Notes under the pieces: generated by a model
What the model was told of the DNA's origin: nothing
Database searches by the model: none
Seen by the model: the letters and a program-made list of their open reading frames with translations, nothing else
Program-made: the position numbers and the translations under genes
Shown: positions 23,127 through 32,109 of the stretch, piece by piece
Layout: every line of letters begins with the position of its first letter
Position numbering within the stretch: the first letter of the stretch is position 1
DNA from: Opitutaceae bacterium
Lineage (GTDB): Bacteria; Verrucomicrobiota; Verrucomicrobiia; Opitutales; Opitutaceae
NCBI GenBank assembly: GCA_019455245.1
Contig: JACFMR010000023.1
Coordinates: 1 to 59,201, forward strand
Reading direction: 5' to 3'
Length of the DNA stretch: 59,201 bases

Positions 23127-23849
23127 TCAACGAAACCCGGTCCACTCGGGCGAGGCATACTGTTCGGTCAGACCGGCCAGCTCGTCCTCGTTGCAATCCG
23201 GCCAGGGCGTTTCGACCGGCGTCACCGCCAGCTCGCGGGCCAGCGCCGCGGTGAAGTCATCCTGAAATTTGTCCCAATCGATCGCGCCGCCGACCGCGGG
23301 CCGCCAGACGGAGCCTTGGAACAGGAGACCGTGCTTGTTGCGCTTCTGCGCCGCCCCGGCGATTTTCGCGCCGCTGCGCGCGTGCACCACGTCGTAGAGC
23401 TCGGCGCGTTGAAAACACACCCCGCCCGCGCTGCAACCCGCCGCGCCGTCCGCCGCCGGTTCGCACGCGGTCTTCACTGCCGCCTCCACCTGTTGGGCCT
23501 GCAGGGCCGCCGCCAGGGCCTCGTGCACCGCACGGTAGCTTTGCGCGGCGCGCATCTCCTCCAGCGCGTGCCCGCGCGGGATGACGAGCGCGTAGGTCCA
23601 GTCGTCGCGGTGATCCACCACGCCGCCGCCGGTGGGCCGCCGGCACAGGTCGAAGGTTTCGCCCGGCGGCAGCTGTGTGCGCACAAAATCGATCTTCTGG
23701 CTGTACCCGAATGTGAACGCCGGCCGGTGCCAGTCGTAGTGCCGGAATCGCGCCGCCGCCGCATCCGGGTAGCGTTTCAGCAGCAAAAAATCCACGGCCA
23801 TGTTTTCGGCCGCGCCGGCCGCACGGTTGGGCAACAGATGCAGGTTCAC
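23127..23849 (-). CDS. Lipoate-protein ligase A / octanoyltransferase-family protein
   Basis: This 240-residue protein belongs to the biotin/lipoate ligase superfamily. The diagnostic stretch CRRPTGGGVVDH is present, as is the Lys motif GAKIAGAAQKRNKHGLLFQGS in parts. Family members attach lipoate to E2 proteins or transfer octanoyl groups, and sequence alone does not say which. The N-terminus (MNLHLLPNRAAGAAENMAVD) is typical. The two Cys near the middle (CSAGGVCFQRAELYD) could matter if it is a transferase. It converges with the EF-hand gene. The histidine kinase gene lies 52 bases upstream of its start on the same strand. Confidence 0.83.
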   Translation of the reverse strand: MNLHLLPNRAAGAAENMAVDFLLLKRYPDAAAARFRHYDWHRPAFTFGYSQKIDFVRTQLPPGETFDLCRRPTGGGVVDHRDDWTYALVIPRGHALEEMRAAQSYRAVHEALAAALQAQQVEAAVKTACEPAADGAAGCSAGGVCFQRAELYDVVHARSGAKIAGAAQKRNKHGLLFQGSVWRPAVGGAIDWDKFQDDFTAALARELAVTPVETPWPDCNEDELAGLTEQYASPEWTGFR

Positions 23850-23901
23850 GCACTCACGACAAACCCGGCGCCGGCGGAACGCAAACCCCGACGCGCCACC
23901 T

Positions 23902-25476
23902 TTACGCGTCGAGCAGCTGGCGCGCCGCCCGGAGCAGCTGGCTCAGGGCAAACGGCTTGGGGAGCGACTGCTGATGGGCCGCGGGCAGGGCCTTGATCGC
24001 CCCGTGTCGCGCGCCTTGGTTGCAGATGTCGAGCACGCGGAGGTCCGGCGCGGATTTGCCCAGCGCCTGTGCCAGCCGGCGGCCGGCGCCGTCGAGATTG
24101 ATGATGAGCAATTGCACCGGCGGTTTCCGGCCCCGGATATGCGGCATCGCCTCGGTCGCGTTGGCGGCATCCGTCACCCGGTAGCCGTCGGTCGTCAAAA
24201 TGCCCGCGACCATCTTGCGCAGCACGATGTCCGGCTCCACCAGCAGCACGGTTTCATGCCCGCGCGTGACGGGAATCGGCTGGATGCTGGACGTGGTGGC
24301 GGGCGGCGCGGCCTCGGGCTCCGCCGGCAGTTCGGGCAGGAGAATTTCAAAGGTGGTGCCGACGAGCAGTTCGCTTTTTGCCGAGATGAACCCGCCGCTT
24401 TGCTGCACCACGCCATAAACCAGGGCCAGGCCCAGGCCGGAGCCTTCCCCTTCCGGCTTGGTCGTGAAGAACGGCTCGAACATGTGCTTCTGCGTCTCGG
24501 TGTCCATGCCGGTGCCGTTGTCCGCCACGGTGAGGGCCACGTAGTTCCCCGCCGGGGGCGCGGGCTCGTCGCCTTCCGGTCCGGTCCTGATCACACGCCG
24601 CGCCGTGCCGAGCGTGATGCGGCCGTTGTTGCGCAGGGCGTCGCGGGCGTTGAAGACCAGATTGAACAGCACCTGCTGAAACTGCCCGGGGTCGATGCGC
24701 ACCACCCCGAGGTTGTCGGCCAGTTCCAGCTCGAGCCGGCCGGCCTCGCCGATCAGACGGCCGAGGATCGGGGCGTTCTCCCGGAGCAGCTGGTTCAGGC
24801 TCAGGTTGCGCGGCTCCATCGGTTGCCGGCGGCCCAGTACCAGCAGCTGGCGGGTGAGGGTGGCGGCCTTTTGGCCGGCATTGCGAATCTCCATCAGCTC
24901 GTGCAAAGCCTCCGGCATGCCCTCAAGCCGGCCCGCGAGCATCTCGCAGTAGCCGTTGATCACGGAGATGAGATTGTTGAAATCGTGCGCCACGCTGCCG
25001 GCGAAACGTCCCATCGCCTCCAGCCGCTGCACCTGGCCGAGCGATTCCTGCCGCCCGCTTTTTGCGGTGATGTCGCGATAGGTCGACACCACATGGGTGA
25101 CCGCCCCGTCCTTGCCCGGCACCGGGCTGAAGGTCCACGCCGTGAGCACGGTGGAGCCGTCCTTGCGCGCCAGATGCCCCTCGCCGCCGATGGTGGTCCG
25201 CGGCCGTGCCGCCCGCAGCCAGCGGTTCAGCCGGTCACGGTCGGCGGCGTTGATGTGCAGGCTGCATTGCGGCCGGCCGATCACCTCGGCGGGGGTGTAG
25301 CCCGTCATCGCACCCAGGGCCGGGTTGACATACACCACCCGTAGACGCGCCCCGCGCGCATGGCGCTCGGCCAGACACACGCCTTCGCCCAACGCCTCCA
25401 AGGCCGCCACCAGCTGTGCGGGCGCGGCCGGTTTGACCGTGACCGGACCGGATTGGCGCTTGGCGGATTTTTTCAC
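23902..25476 (-). CDS. PAS-domain hybrid sensor histidine kinase with degenerate receiver
   Basis: This soluble 524-residue kinase has a PAS domain (about 25-135, [21 protein letters not shown]) and a HisKA segment with H164 in [16 protein letters not shown]. The HATPase region carries [23 protein letters not shown] and [13 protein letters not shown]. Residues about 410-524 are receiver-like (ETVLLVEPD at the start, [10 protein letters not shown] at the end). The usual phospho-acceptor Asp position appears to be Asn460 in LLIINLDG, so the receiver may not accept phosphate. The GTG start overlaps the pdxH stop (GTGA). No membrane segment is seen. Confidence 0.9.
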   Translation of the reverse strand: MKKSAKRQSGPVTVKPAAPAQLVAALEALGEGVCLAERHARGARLRVVYVNPALGAMTGYTPAEVIGRPQCSLHINAADRDRLNRWLRAARPRTTIGGEGHLARKDGSTVLTAWTFSPVPGKDGAVTHVVSTYRDITAKSGRQESLGQVQRLEAMGRFAGSVAHDFNNLISVINGYCEMLAGRLEGMPEALHELMEIRNAGQKAATLTRQLLVLGRRQPMEPRNLSLNQLLRENAPILGRLIGEAGRLELELADNLGVVRIDPGQFQQVLFNLVFNARDALRNNGRITLGTARRVIRTGPEGDEPAPPAGNYVALTVADNGTGMDTETQKHMFEPFFTTKPEGEGSGLGLALVYGVVQQSGGFISAKSELLVGTTFEILLPELPAEPEAAPPATTSSIQPIPVTRGHETVLLVEPDIVLRKMVAGILTTDGYRVTDAANATEAMPHIRGRKPPVQLLIINLDGAGRRLAQALGKSAPDLRVLDICNQGARHGAIKALPAAHQQSLPKPFALSQLLRAARQLLDA

Positions 25477-26111
25477 GGGGCGAGCCGGTCCACGGTCCAG
25501 CTGCCGTCGCTTTCGCGCCGGTAGCGCAGGCGGTCATGCAGGCGGCTGCGCCGTCCCTGCCAGAATTCCACCGTCTCCGGCGTCAGGCGGAATCCGCCCC
25601 AGTGCGGAGGCATCGGCACCTTTTGCCCGGCGTATTTCTTTTCCAGTGCCTTCAGGTTTTGCTCCAGCACCGTCCGGCCGGAAATGATGGAGCTCTGCGG
25701 CGAAGCCCAGGCGCTCAGCTGGTTGGCGTGCGGGCGGGAGTGAAAATACGCCTCCGCCTCCTCGCGCGAAACGCGTGTCACCGGTCCGTTGACGATCACC
25801 TGCCGCTCCAGCGCGATCCACGGGAAAACCAGCGCCGCGTGCGGATTGGCCTCCAGCTCACGGCCCTTGCGACTCTCATAATTGGTGAAAAACACGAAGC
25901 CGCGCCCGTCCACGCCCTTGAGCAATACCGTGCGCGCCGAGGGCCGGCCGGTGCGGTCCGCCGTGGCCAGCGTCATGGCGTTGGGCTCGGGAATTTTTGC
26001 CGCCTCGGCCTCCTGAAACCATTTGTCGAACTGCCGGAAAGGATCCTTGGCGAGATCCTGTTCCTTCAGTCCGGCGAGGCTGTAATCCTTTCTGAGGTCG
26101 GCCAGTGGCAT
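25473..26111 (-). CDS. pdxH: Pyridoxamine 5'-phosphate oxidase
   Basis: PdxH is an FMN enzyme that oxidises pyridoxine or pyridoxamine 5'-phosphate to pyridoxal 5'-phosphate. The 212-residue protein shows the family sequence throughout: [68 protein letters not shown], and the C-terminal [18 protein letters not shown] with the substrate-binding Arg residues. Length is normal. It overlaps the histidine kinase gene by four bases, an unusual pairing that could mean shared transcription. Confidence 0.96.
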   Translation of the reverse strand: MPLADLRKDYSLAGLKEQDLAKDPFRQFDKWFQEAEAAKIPEPNAMTLATADRTGRPSARTVLLKGVDGRGFVFFTNYESRKGRELEANPHAALVFPWIALERQVIVNGPVTRVSREEAEAYFHSRPHANQLSAWASPQSSIISGRTVLEQNLKALEKKYAGQKVPMPPHWGGFRLTPETVEFWQGRRSRLHDRLRYRRESDGSWTVDRLAP

Positions 26112-26154
26112 GATTTGTCCGCAAGCTGAGCCGACGGCCTGTGGCTGTCAAAAA

Positions 26155-26640
26155 TCATCTGGTCAGCGCCACGATATCGGCCTCGGCCTGCGGAAACTGC
26201 GCCAACAAATCCCGGCGATTGGCCATGGCGAAATCCCGTTGATCCCAACCCGGCACCAGCGTGCAGCCCAGCAGGGCCCATCCGCGCCCGTTTTGCCCGG
26301 CCAGCCGCGCGCCCTGCCAGACGTCGGCGCGCACCACGTGTTGCGGTTGCTGCCCGGCCAGCGGATCTGCGCCCAACCGTACTGCCCCGGCTTGCCCGGT
26401 GGCGGGATCCAGCTCCACCAGCCGCACCGCATCCCCGGCATAAAAGTGCCAGACCTCATCCATGCGCAGCCGGTGCAACGCGGAAAACCCGTCCCGTGTG
26501 ATGAGATAAAGGATCGCGGTGCCCGCGGGCCGTCCGTCCGGATCGGCGGCCGGTGCGGCCCAGGTCTGCCGAAACCAGCCGCCCTCGGCCGGCAGCGGTT
26601 GGAGCCCGAATTGTGCGATGATCTTGGCCGCCTCGTCCAT
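26155..26640 (-). CDS. Cupin-type DUF985-like protein
   Basis: This 161-residue protein matches the DUF985 cupin group: LPAEGGWFRQTW near the start, ILYLITRDGFSALHRLRMDEVWHFYAGD in the middle and GWALLGCTLVPGWDQRDFAMA near the end. The His and Glu residues around HRLRMDEVWHFY could bind metal. The function is unknown; related proteins include sugar-binding and epimerase-like cupins. A TTG five codons upstream is an alternative start. It is separated by 43 bases from pdxH and is divergent from the M20 peptidase gene. Confidence 0.85.
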   Translation of the reverse strand: MDEAAKIIAQFGLQPLPAEGGWFRQTWAAPAADPDGRPAGTAILYLITRDGFSALHRLRMDEVWHFYAGDAVRLVELDPATGQAGAVRLGADPLAGQQPQHVVRADVWQGARLAGQNGRGWALLGCTLVPGWDQRDFAMANRRDLLAQFPQAEADIVALTR

Positions 26641-26749
26641 GGGGCGAAATTCCAACAGGCCGGCCGCGGCCTGTCACTCCGCCTTTGCCGCCGTCCGGCC
26701 GAAAAAATCGCGCTCGCGTCGCCCCGGCCGTCTTCCTGACGATTTAACC

Positions 26750-27997
26750 ATGGCCCGGAACCTCGACGCTTTCATCGACACGCACGCCGGCGATCTGATC
26801 AGCCGCCTGCAACAGATGGTCAGCATCGCCACCGTCAACCCTCCCGGCTGCGATTACGCCTCCATCACTTCCTACCTGACCCACGAGCTGTCCGCGCTCG
26901 GTCTGCAGGCCCGCCGCCTGCCCATCCCGGCCAAGCTGCTGAAAGCCACGCTGCCGCAATCCGATCACGGTTGCCCGCGCTACAACGTGCTCGGCCAGCT
27001 GCCGGTCCGCGGGGCGAAAAAGACGATTCACTTCAACGCCCACTACGACGTCGTGCCGGTCTCCGGCACGTGGCGACACGGCAGTCCGTTCAGCGGCGCC
27101 GTCAGCGGCGGCTGGATCTACGGCCGCGGCACCGCCGACATGAAAGGATCAATAGCCAGCCTGCTGCTCGCGCTCCAGGCGCTGCGTGCCACCAAGACCG
27201 CGCCGTTGATGAACGTCGAGGTGTCGTTCACCGCCGACGAGGAAACCGATTCCCTGCTCGGCGCCGGCTGGCTGGTGGAAAACGCCCCGATCAAGCCCGA
27301 CTACGCCATCGTGATGGAAGGCGGCGAACTCAACCGCGTGTGCTGCGGCCACAACGGCGTCGTCTGGCTCGAGGTCACCGTGCACGGCAAGGCCGCCCAC
27401 GGCTCGACCCCGCAGGACGGCATCAACGCCCTCGAAAAAATGTCCGCCCTCGTGCTCGCCCTCGGGGATTACAAGCGGAAGCTCGCGCGCCGCACCTTCA
27501 TCACCCCGGAGGGCGAAACGATGAAACCCACGCTCAATCTCGGCGGCGTGTTTTCCTCCGGCCCGGGCGGCAAGATCAACACCGTGCCCGCCCTCGCGCG
27601 CTTCTCCATCGACCGCCGCGTGCTGGCCGTCGAGACCGTGGCGTCGGCCGAGGCCGACCTGCGGGCGTTTCTGCAGGCCGCCGCAAAGAAAATCCCGCAG
27701 TGTCACATCACCGTTGCCAAGGTGTCCGACAACCACCCCTGCTTCAACGCGCCCGACCATCCGTTCTTCGCCGCGATGGCGGACAGCGTCGCCCGCGTGC
27801 GCCGCGAGCCGGCCGTCTTCAGCGTCTCGTCCGGCTTCAACGACATGCACTTCTTCTCGCACCACCTGAAGATCCCGACCCTCGGTTACGGTCCCGGTGG
27901 CGAGGACATCCACGCCGTCAACGAACGCGCCCGGATCAAGGAGCTCCTCCGCGCCGCCAAAATCTACGCCGAACTCCTCACCACCTTCGCCGGGTAG
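26750..27997 (+). CDS. M20-family metallopeptidase (ArgE/DapE/ACY1 type)
   Basis: This 415-residue zinc-dependent amidohydrolase removes acyl or peptide groups from amino acids. Key pieces are TIHFNAHYDVVPVSGTW (first zinc His and Asp), IYGRGTADMKGSIAS (bridging Asp region), SFTADEETDSLLGA (catalytic Glu pair), VTVHGKAAHGSTPQDGINA in the dimerisation domain, and GYGPGGEDIHAVNERARI with the last zinc His. No signal peptide is seen. It resembles succinyl-diaminopimelate desuccinylase and acetylornithine deacetylase, but the substrate cannot be decided. Confidence 0.92.
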   Translation: MARNLDAFIDTHAGDLISRLQQMVSIATVNPPGCDYASITSYLTHELSALGLQARRLPIPAKLLKATLPQSDHGCPRYNVLGQLPVRGAKKTIHFNAHYDVVPVSGTWRHGSPFSGAVSGGWIYGRGTADMKGSIASLLLALQALRATKTAPLMNVEVSFTADEETDSLLGAGWLVENAPIKPDYAIVMEGGELNRVCCGHNGVVWLEVTVHGKAAHGSTPQDGINALEKMSALVLALGDYKRKLARRTFITPEGETMKPTLNLGGVFSSGPGGKINTVPALARFSIDRRVLAVETVASAEADLRAFLQAAAKKIPQCHITVAKVSDNHPCFNAPDHPFFAAMADSVARVRREPAVFSVSSGFNDMHFFSHHLKIPTLGYGPGGEDIHAVNERARIKELLRAAKIYAELLTTFAG

Positions 27998-28057
27998 GGG
28001 AAACTCCCCGGTGGATTTCACCGCCATCAGGCCCCAAACTTCCCCCATCCTGTTTCG

Positions 28058-29002
28058 ATGCCTAAACCCACCGCAGACGATGCCCGGCGGATCGTGGAAC
28101 AAACCCTCGGCACCGGAGTGGCGGCGGTTCGCCGTTTTTCCACGGGACTGTGCCACTACGTCTACGAAGTTGAGCTGACTGATGGTCGCTGCGTCGCGGT
28201 CCGGCTGGCCACCGAAGAAACCCAGGCACTCCTCGCCGGCGGAATTTATTGGCACCGGAAGCTCAGTCCGTTGGGTTTGCCCCTCGCGCGACTACTGCAT
28301 GCCGACACGCAGGGGGCCGCGCCCTGCATGATTCTCGAACGCCTGCCCGGAAAAGACCTGCACTTGGTTTACGCTCAACTTTCGGATGCCGAGAAGCGCA
28401 CGCTGGCCGCCCAAGTGGTCGCTGCTCAGCAACGCTGTCATCAACTGCCCCGGGCCAACGGCTTCGGCCATGCCACTTCCTACGACGATCCCATCCTCTC
28501 GCGTAACCGTTCCTGGCACCACGTGGTGGGAAATGCGTTGGACCAGAGTATCAGCCATATCAAGTCGGCCGGCGTGGTGGACGCTTCCGTGGTCACGCGT
28601 GTTCGCGAAAAGCTGCCAGCCTTCTCCGGGTATTTACACCGGGTCGAACCCGTCGCTTTTCTCGACGATACGACGACCAAGAACGTTATCGTTCATCACG
28701 GTTCACTCAGCGGCATCGTTGACACGGATGAGGTCTGCTTTGGCGATCCTTTGTACACGCCCGCCCTGACCCGGATGGCCCTGCTCACGCATCATGGCGA
28801 CACGGACTATGTCGACCACTGGCTCGACATCATCCACGCCACCAGCGAGCAACGGGCCGCCGTCAACTTTTACACGGCCGTTTTCTGTGTCGGCTTCCTC
28901 AGCGAACAGGGGCAGACCTATAATCGCGACCAACCCGCGGTTGACCACGAAGTCATCAGGCTGCTCACCCGAATCCTCGACCAATTGCTCGCGGAAATTT
29001 AG
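28058..29002 (+). CDS. Aminoglycoside-phosphotransferase-fold kinase
   Basis: This 314-residue protein belongs to the APH/choline kinase-like superfamily. The N-lobe (TGLCHYVYEVELTDGRCVAVRLA) and ILERLPGKDLHLVY are typical. The catalytic loop reads LDDTTTKNVIV, with D204 and N209 in the expected Asp and Asn positions but Leu in place of the usual His. The metal-binding DTD (222-224) follows in GIVDTDEVCFGDP. The substrate is unknown; the fold serves sugar, antibiotic and protein kinases. It stands alone between the M20 peptidase and the convergent marC. Confidence 0.82.
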   Translation: MPKPTADDARRIVEQTLGTGVAAVRRFSTGLCHYVYEVELTDGRCVAVRLATEETQALLAGGIYWHRKLSPLGLPLARLLHADTQGAAPCMILERLPGKDLHLVYAQLSDAEKRTLAAQVVAAQQRCHQLPRANGFGHATSYDDPILSRNRSWHHVVGNALDQSISHIKSAGVVDASVVTRVREKLPAFSGYLHRVEPVAFLDDTTTKNVIVHHGSLSGIVDTDEVCFGDPLYTPALTRMALLTHHGDTDYVDHWLDIIHATSEQRAAVNFYTAVFCVGFLSEQGQTYNRDQPAVDHEVIRLLTRILDQLLAEI

Positions 29003-29011
29003 GACTGAGAT

Positions 29012-29584
29012 TCACGCCGCCCAGCCGTGGCGGATCATGTTCACCGCAATGGCCGCAAGCAGCATCGAGATGAGTTTGGAGATCGCGCGCAGGCCGGTCT
29101 GCCCGATCTTGCGGCCCAGCCACTCGCTGTAGGCGAAGGCCAGCACCACCAGCACGAGGTTGACCACCAATGCCGTGAGTGTCACCGCCAGTCCCTTGGT
29201 CTGCGCCAGCAGCAGCAGGGTGGTAATCGTGGCCGGCCCGGCGATCAGCGGCATGCCCAGCGGCACCACGCCGAAGTCGTCCGCCAGCGGCGCCGGTTCC
29301 TCCGCCGCGGAATGGATCAGGTCGCGCGCCGCGAGGATGAAAAGGATCAGCCCGCCCGCGATCTGAAAGTCGCTCACCGTGATGCCGAGCGCGGTGAAAA
29401 TGGTTTGGCCGAGAAAAAGAAACATCAGCGCCACGCCGCCGCCCGTCAACGTGGCCTGGTGCGCAATCCGCCGCTTGGCCGCGGGTGCCGTGCCCCGGCT
29501 CAGGGCCAGGAAAATCGCCGCCAGGCCGATGGGATCAATCGCCACAAACAGGGGAATGAAAGCTTGGATGAAGCGCTCGACCAT
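29012..29584 (-). CDS. MarC-family integral membrane protein
   Basis: This 190-residue protein has about six membrane helices and MarC-family features: IPLFVAIDPIGLAAIFLALS near the start, GQTIFTALGITVSDFQIAGGLILF, and PLGMPLIAGPATITTLLLL. The function of the family is not established; early links to multiple antibiotic resistance were not upheld. The start (MVERFIQAFIPLF) gives a membrane helix at once. It converges with the phosphotransferase gene. Confidence 0.9.
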   Translation of the reverse strand: MVERFIQAFIPLFVAIDPIGLAAIFLALSRGTAPAAKRRIAHQATLTGGGVALMFLFLGQTIFTALGITVSDFQIAGGLILFILAARDLIHSAAEEPAPLADDFGVVPLGMPLIAGPATITTLLLLAQTKGLAVTLTALVVNLVLVVLAFAYSEWLGRKIGQTGLRAISKLISMLLAAIAVNMIRHGWAA

Positions 29585-29711
29585 GGGCCGAGCCTCTTCG
29601 ATTTCCCGTTTGTCCGCAAGCCCGGCGCAAACGGCTGCCCGGCACCGGGACGTGCCGGTCCACCCAAGCTTCACATTCGTCAGAAGCCAAAAGCTGAGCC
29701 GAACTTATGCC

Positions 29712-29744
29712 GTTGAAATGTAGGGGCGCGGCTTGTCCGCGCCC
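29712..29744. repeat. Dispersed palindromic repeat, GGGGCGCGG type
   Basis: Identical to 8411-8443 except for one base. Here it sits between the start of marC and the end of the MFS gene, and would follow the MFS gene in its transcript. It lacks a U-tract. Confidence 0.8.
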
Positions 29745-29774
29745 ATCCTCGCTGTGCGGTCGCGGACGTTGCGT

Positions 29775-31064
29775 TCAGGTTGCCGGTTTTGCCGCGGCTT
29801 GGGCGCGCGTCAGGCGCAGGAAAATCACGCTCGCAATCATCCCCGCCACGGCGAATGCCGCCACGACCATAAACACCTGCCGGTGTCCGCCCGCGCCGGG
29901 GGTGCCGTCGAGCAACCAGCCCATCAGCGGGCCCATGAACACGTCGGGCGTGTAGCCGATGACCGAGACCACGCCGACCGCCGTGCCGGTGATCGCGAGG
30001 GGAATGCCGCCTTCGCCCATGATCGCGTAGTAAAGCCCGCGCAGCGCGAAGATGCCGAGGCTGGCTGTCACCACACTGAGCAGAAACACCGCCACCGTGC
30101 CCGCGTCGGCCGGTCCCAGCGCCAGCACGCCGGCGCCGGCGGCGATGAGCGCAAAACTCGCCACCGTCATGCGGCCCGCGCCGAGGCGGTCGGCCAGCAA
30201 GCCTGCGCCGATCGCGCCCACCGGGCGCATCCACAGCGAAACGAGACCCAGCCGCGCGGCCTCGACCTCGTTGAAGACCAGCACCTCCTTCGCGTAGAGC
30301 GAGAAATCATCCGTGGCCTTGAAGCCCACGTAGGCGCAAACGACGATGAACGCCTGCAGCCACACCGCGGGCAACCGCAGCGCGCGTTGCACGCCACTGA
30401 AGTCGAACGCGGGCCCCTCGCGGGATGCCGCGTTCCCGTGCCGCGGCAGCGTGAACCACAAGAAGACCGCGGACGCGCACGTCAGTCCGGTCATGATGAG
30501 GATGATCTGTTGGAAGGCGTGCGTGCGTTGCGCCATGCCGGCGGTTTCCACGTCGGCGGGCAGCAGGGCGGCGTAAATCGCCACGACCACGGAGCCGGTC
30601 ACCGCGGTGACGAGGCCGCGACCGCCATCGAGCAGGCCGAAGGCGGCGCCTTGCAGCGATTCGCCGCCCCATTCGCGCGTGGCCTTGATCAGGGCCGACC
30701 AAAACAGCGCGATCGTGGTGAAACCCCAGTAGGCGAACAGCCATTTCAACGCGCCCAAGGACGGGCTGCTCGCCATCAGCAAGCCGCCCGCGGCCGTGGT
30801 CACCAGCGCCACCGCCAGCAGCAGCCGCGGGGCAAAGCGGTCCGCGAGCGGTCCGCCGATGAAATACGCCGCCATGCCCACCACGCCGTAGAGCGAGAAG
30901 GCTGCGCCCAGCTGCACGTTGGTCAGGTCGAACACCTCCAGCAGCGTCGGCCGGAAGATGCGCGCCAGCACGAAGGGCAGGAAAAAAACCGTCTCCCCCG
31001 CCAGCACCAGCGCCAGCAGCGCGAAGCCCCGGCGCAGGGCGGAGGGGCGTGTGTCGCCCGGCAT
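29775..31064 (-). CDS. Major facilitator superfamily transporter
   Basis: This 429-residue protein has about twelve predicted membrane helices in two halves, with MFS-type inter-helix motifs such as YFIGGPLADRFAPRLLLA (after helix 2) and GAGLLADRLGAGRMTV in the second half. RPVGAIGAG and VFNEVEAARLG recall the sugar-phosphate/anion porter group, but the substrate is not clear. The ATG overlaps the stop of the upstream methyltransferase gene (ATGA), so the two genes are translationally linked. Confidence 0.9.
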   Translation of the reverse strand: MPGDTRPSALRRGFALLALVLAGETVFFLPFVLARIFRPTLLEVFDLTNVQLGAAFSLYGVVGMAAYFIGGPLADRFAPRLLLAVALVTTAAGGLLMASSPSLGALKWLFAYWGFTTIALFWSALIKATREWGGESLQGAAFGLLDGGRGLVTAVTGSVVVAIYAALLPADVETAGMAQRTHAFQQIILIMTGLTCASAVFLWFTLPRHGNAASREGPAFDFSGVQRALRLPAVWLQAFIVVCAYVGFKATDDFSLYAKEVLVFNEVEAARLGLVSLWMRPVGAIGAGLLADRLGAGRMTVASFALIAAGAGVLALGPADAGTVAVFLLSVVTASLGIFALRGLYYAIMGEGGIPLAITGTAVGVVSVIGYTPDVFMGPLMGWLLDGTPGAGGHRQVFMVVAAFAVAGMIASVIFLRLTRAQAAAKPAT

Positions 31065-31840
31065 CAATCGACTCCGGTCTGGGAGAGAAACTCGGCCGGC
31101 ACCGGCGCGGTCACGCGGCCGACCAGCGCGTAGTAGTGCAGCGGCTCGCCTTCCATCGACAGGCGGTGCACGTAACGCTCGAGCTGATATACCTGCAGGT
31201 ATTTCGAGAAGATGAGCTCGCGCACGAAGCGCGAGAAACCGGTCTGGTCGTTGTGATCAAGGAAGGTCTCCTTGATGTTGAAGGCCACCCAGCCGCCGGC
31301 GGTGACCAGGCGCAGCGCTTCGAAAAACGCCGCGGGCGGGATGTCGCCGAAACCGAGCGCGGCCACCGAGGTCAGGCAGTCGAAATTCCATTCGCGCAAG
31401 CCCTCCAGCTGCTTGTCGGTCAGCGCGGTGAAATCCGCCACGTAATAGTCGTCATAGACCGAGGGCCGGTCGCGGTAGGCCGCATCGCGCGCCTCGGGGA
31501 TGATGTCGGCGCCGACCACGCGGGCCGCGCCGAGCTTGCGGATGACCTCGCCCATCATGCCGTTGCCCGCGCCCAGATCGAGCACCCGCAGTTCATTGCC
31601 GTTTTGCCGGGCGGCGGCCAGGCTGTGTTGCAGCAGTTCGCCAACCTTTTCCGGCGAGGTGCACTTCAGCCGCTCGTAGAACAGTTGTTCATACAACCCC
31701 GGGCGGGTGTAGATGGCGTCGTAGTCGTGGAACCGCAGCTTGATGTGATCGCCGTTCTCGACGATGTAAAAATAGGCCTCGGCCTGGCTCAGGTTGTGCC
31801 CGTGCACGGGCGGGAATTGGATGCGGTGTCGCGCTAACAT
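31064..31840 (-). CDS. SAM-dependent class I methyltransferase
   Basis: This 258-residue protein has a class I methyltransferase core: LRVLDLGAGNGMMGEVIRKL (SAM-binding motif I), RVVGADIIPEAR (motif II acidic residue), then NFDCLTSVAALGFGDIPPA and GGWVAFNIKETFLD. The N-terminal part (HGHNLSQAEAYFYIVENGD) is outside the core and may bind substrate. The substrate is unknown. It is upstream of and overlaps an MFS gene, so a modified small molecule may be the exported product; that is inference only. Confidence 0.85.
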   Translation of the reverse strand: MLARHRIQFPPVHGHNLSQAEAYFYIVENGDHIKLRFHDYDAIYTRPGLYEQLFYERLKCTSPEKVGELLQHSLAAARQNGNELRVLDLGAGNGMMGEVIRKLGAARVVGADIIPEARDAAYRDRPSVYDDYYVADFTALTDKQLEGLREWNFDCLTSVAALGFGDIPPAAFFEALRLVTAGGWVAFNIKETFLDHNDQTGFSRFVRELIFSKYLQVYQLERYVHRLSMEGEPLHYYALVGRVTAPVPAEFLSQTGVD

Positions 31841-32109
31841 CAGTGATATGGTTGGCCGGGAGGAACTCCCGAAATACCTTTCTTGGGATTGACGTTTGGG
31901 TGAATCCGCCGGGCAAAAGCCGGGCGGGGTTGGTCTGCGGCCGGAGCAATTTCACCAGCCGTGGCGGCCACGCCTACCGCACCAAGCCGGATCGGTCAAC
32001 CCATGGAAAATTTCGGCGGCAGACGGGCTTGCCGGCGTGGCGGGCCGGCATCCGCCGTTTTCGCCCTTGTTTCGCCTCGCGGAAACCGGCATGGTGGCGG
32101 GCTCAATTT

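Noticed and set aside
31841..32109. Small gene upstream of the GH88-like gene
   Set aside because: Open frames exist in this gap, but none has a recognisable domain, a plausible start or codon use like that of the neighbours. It is left as a leader region.
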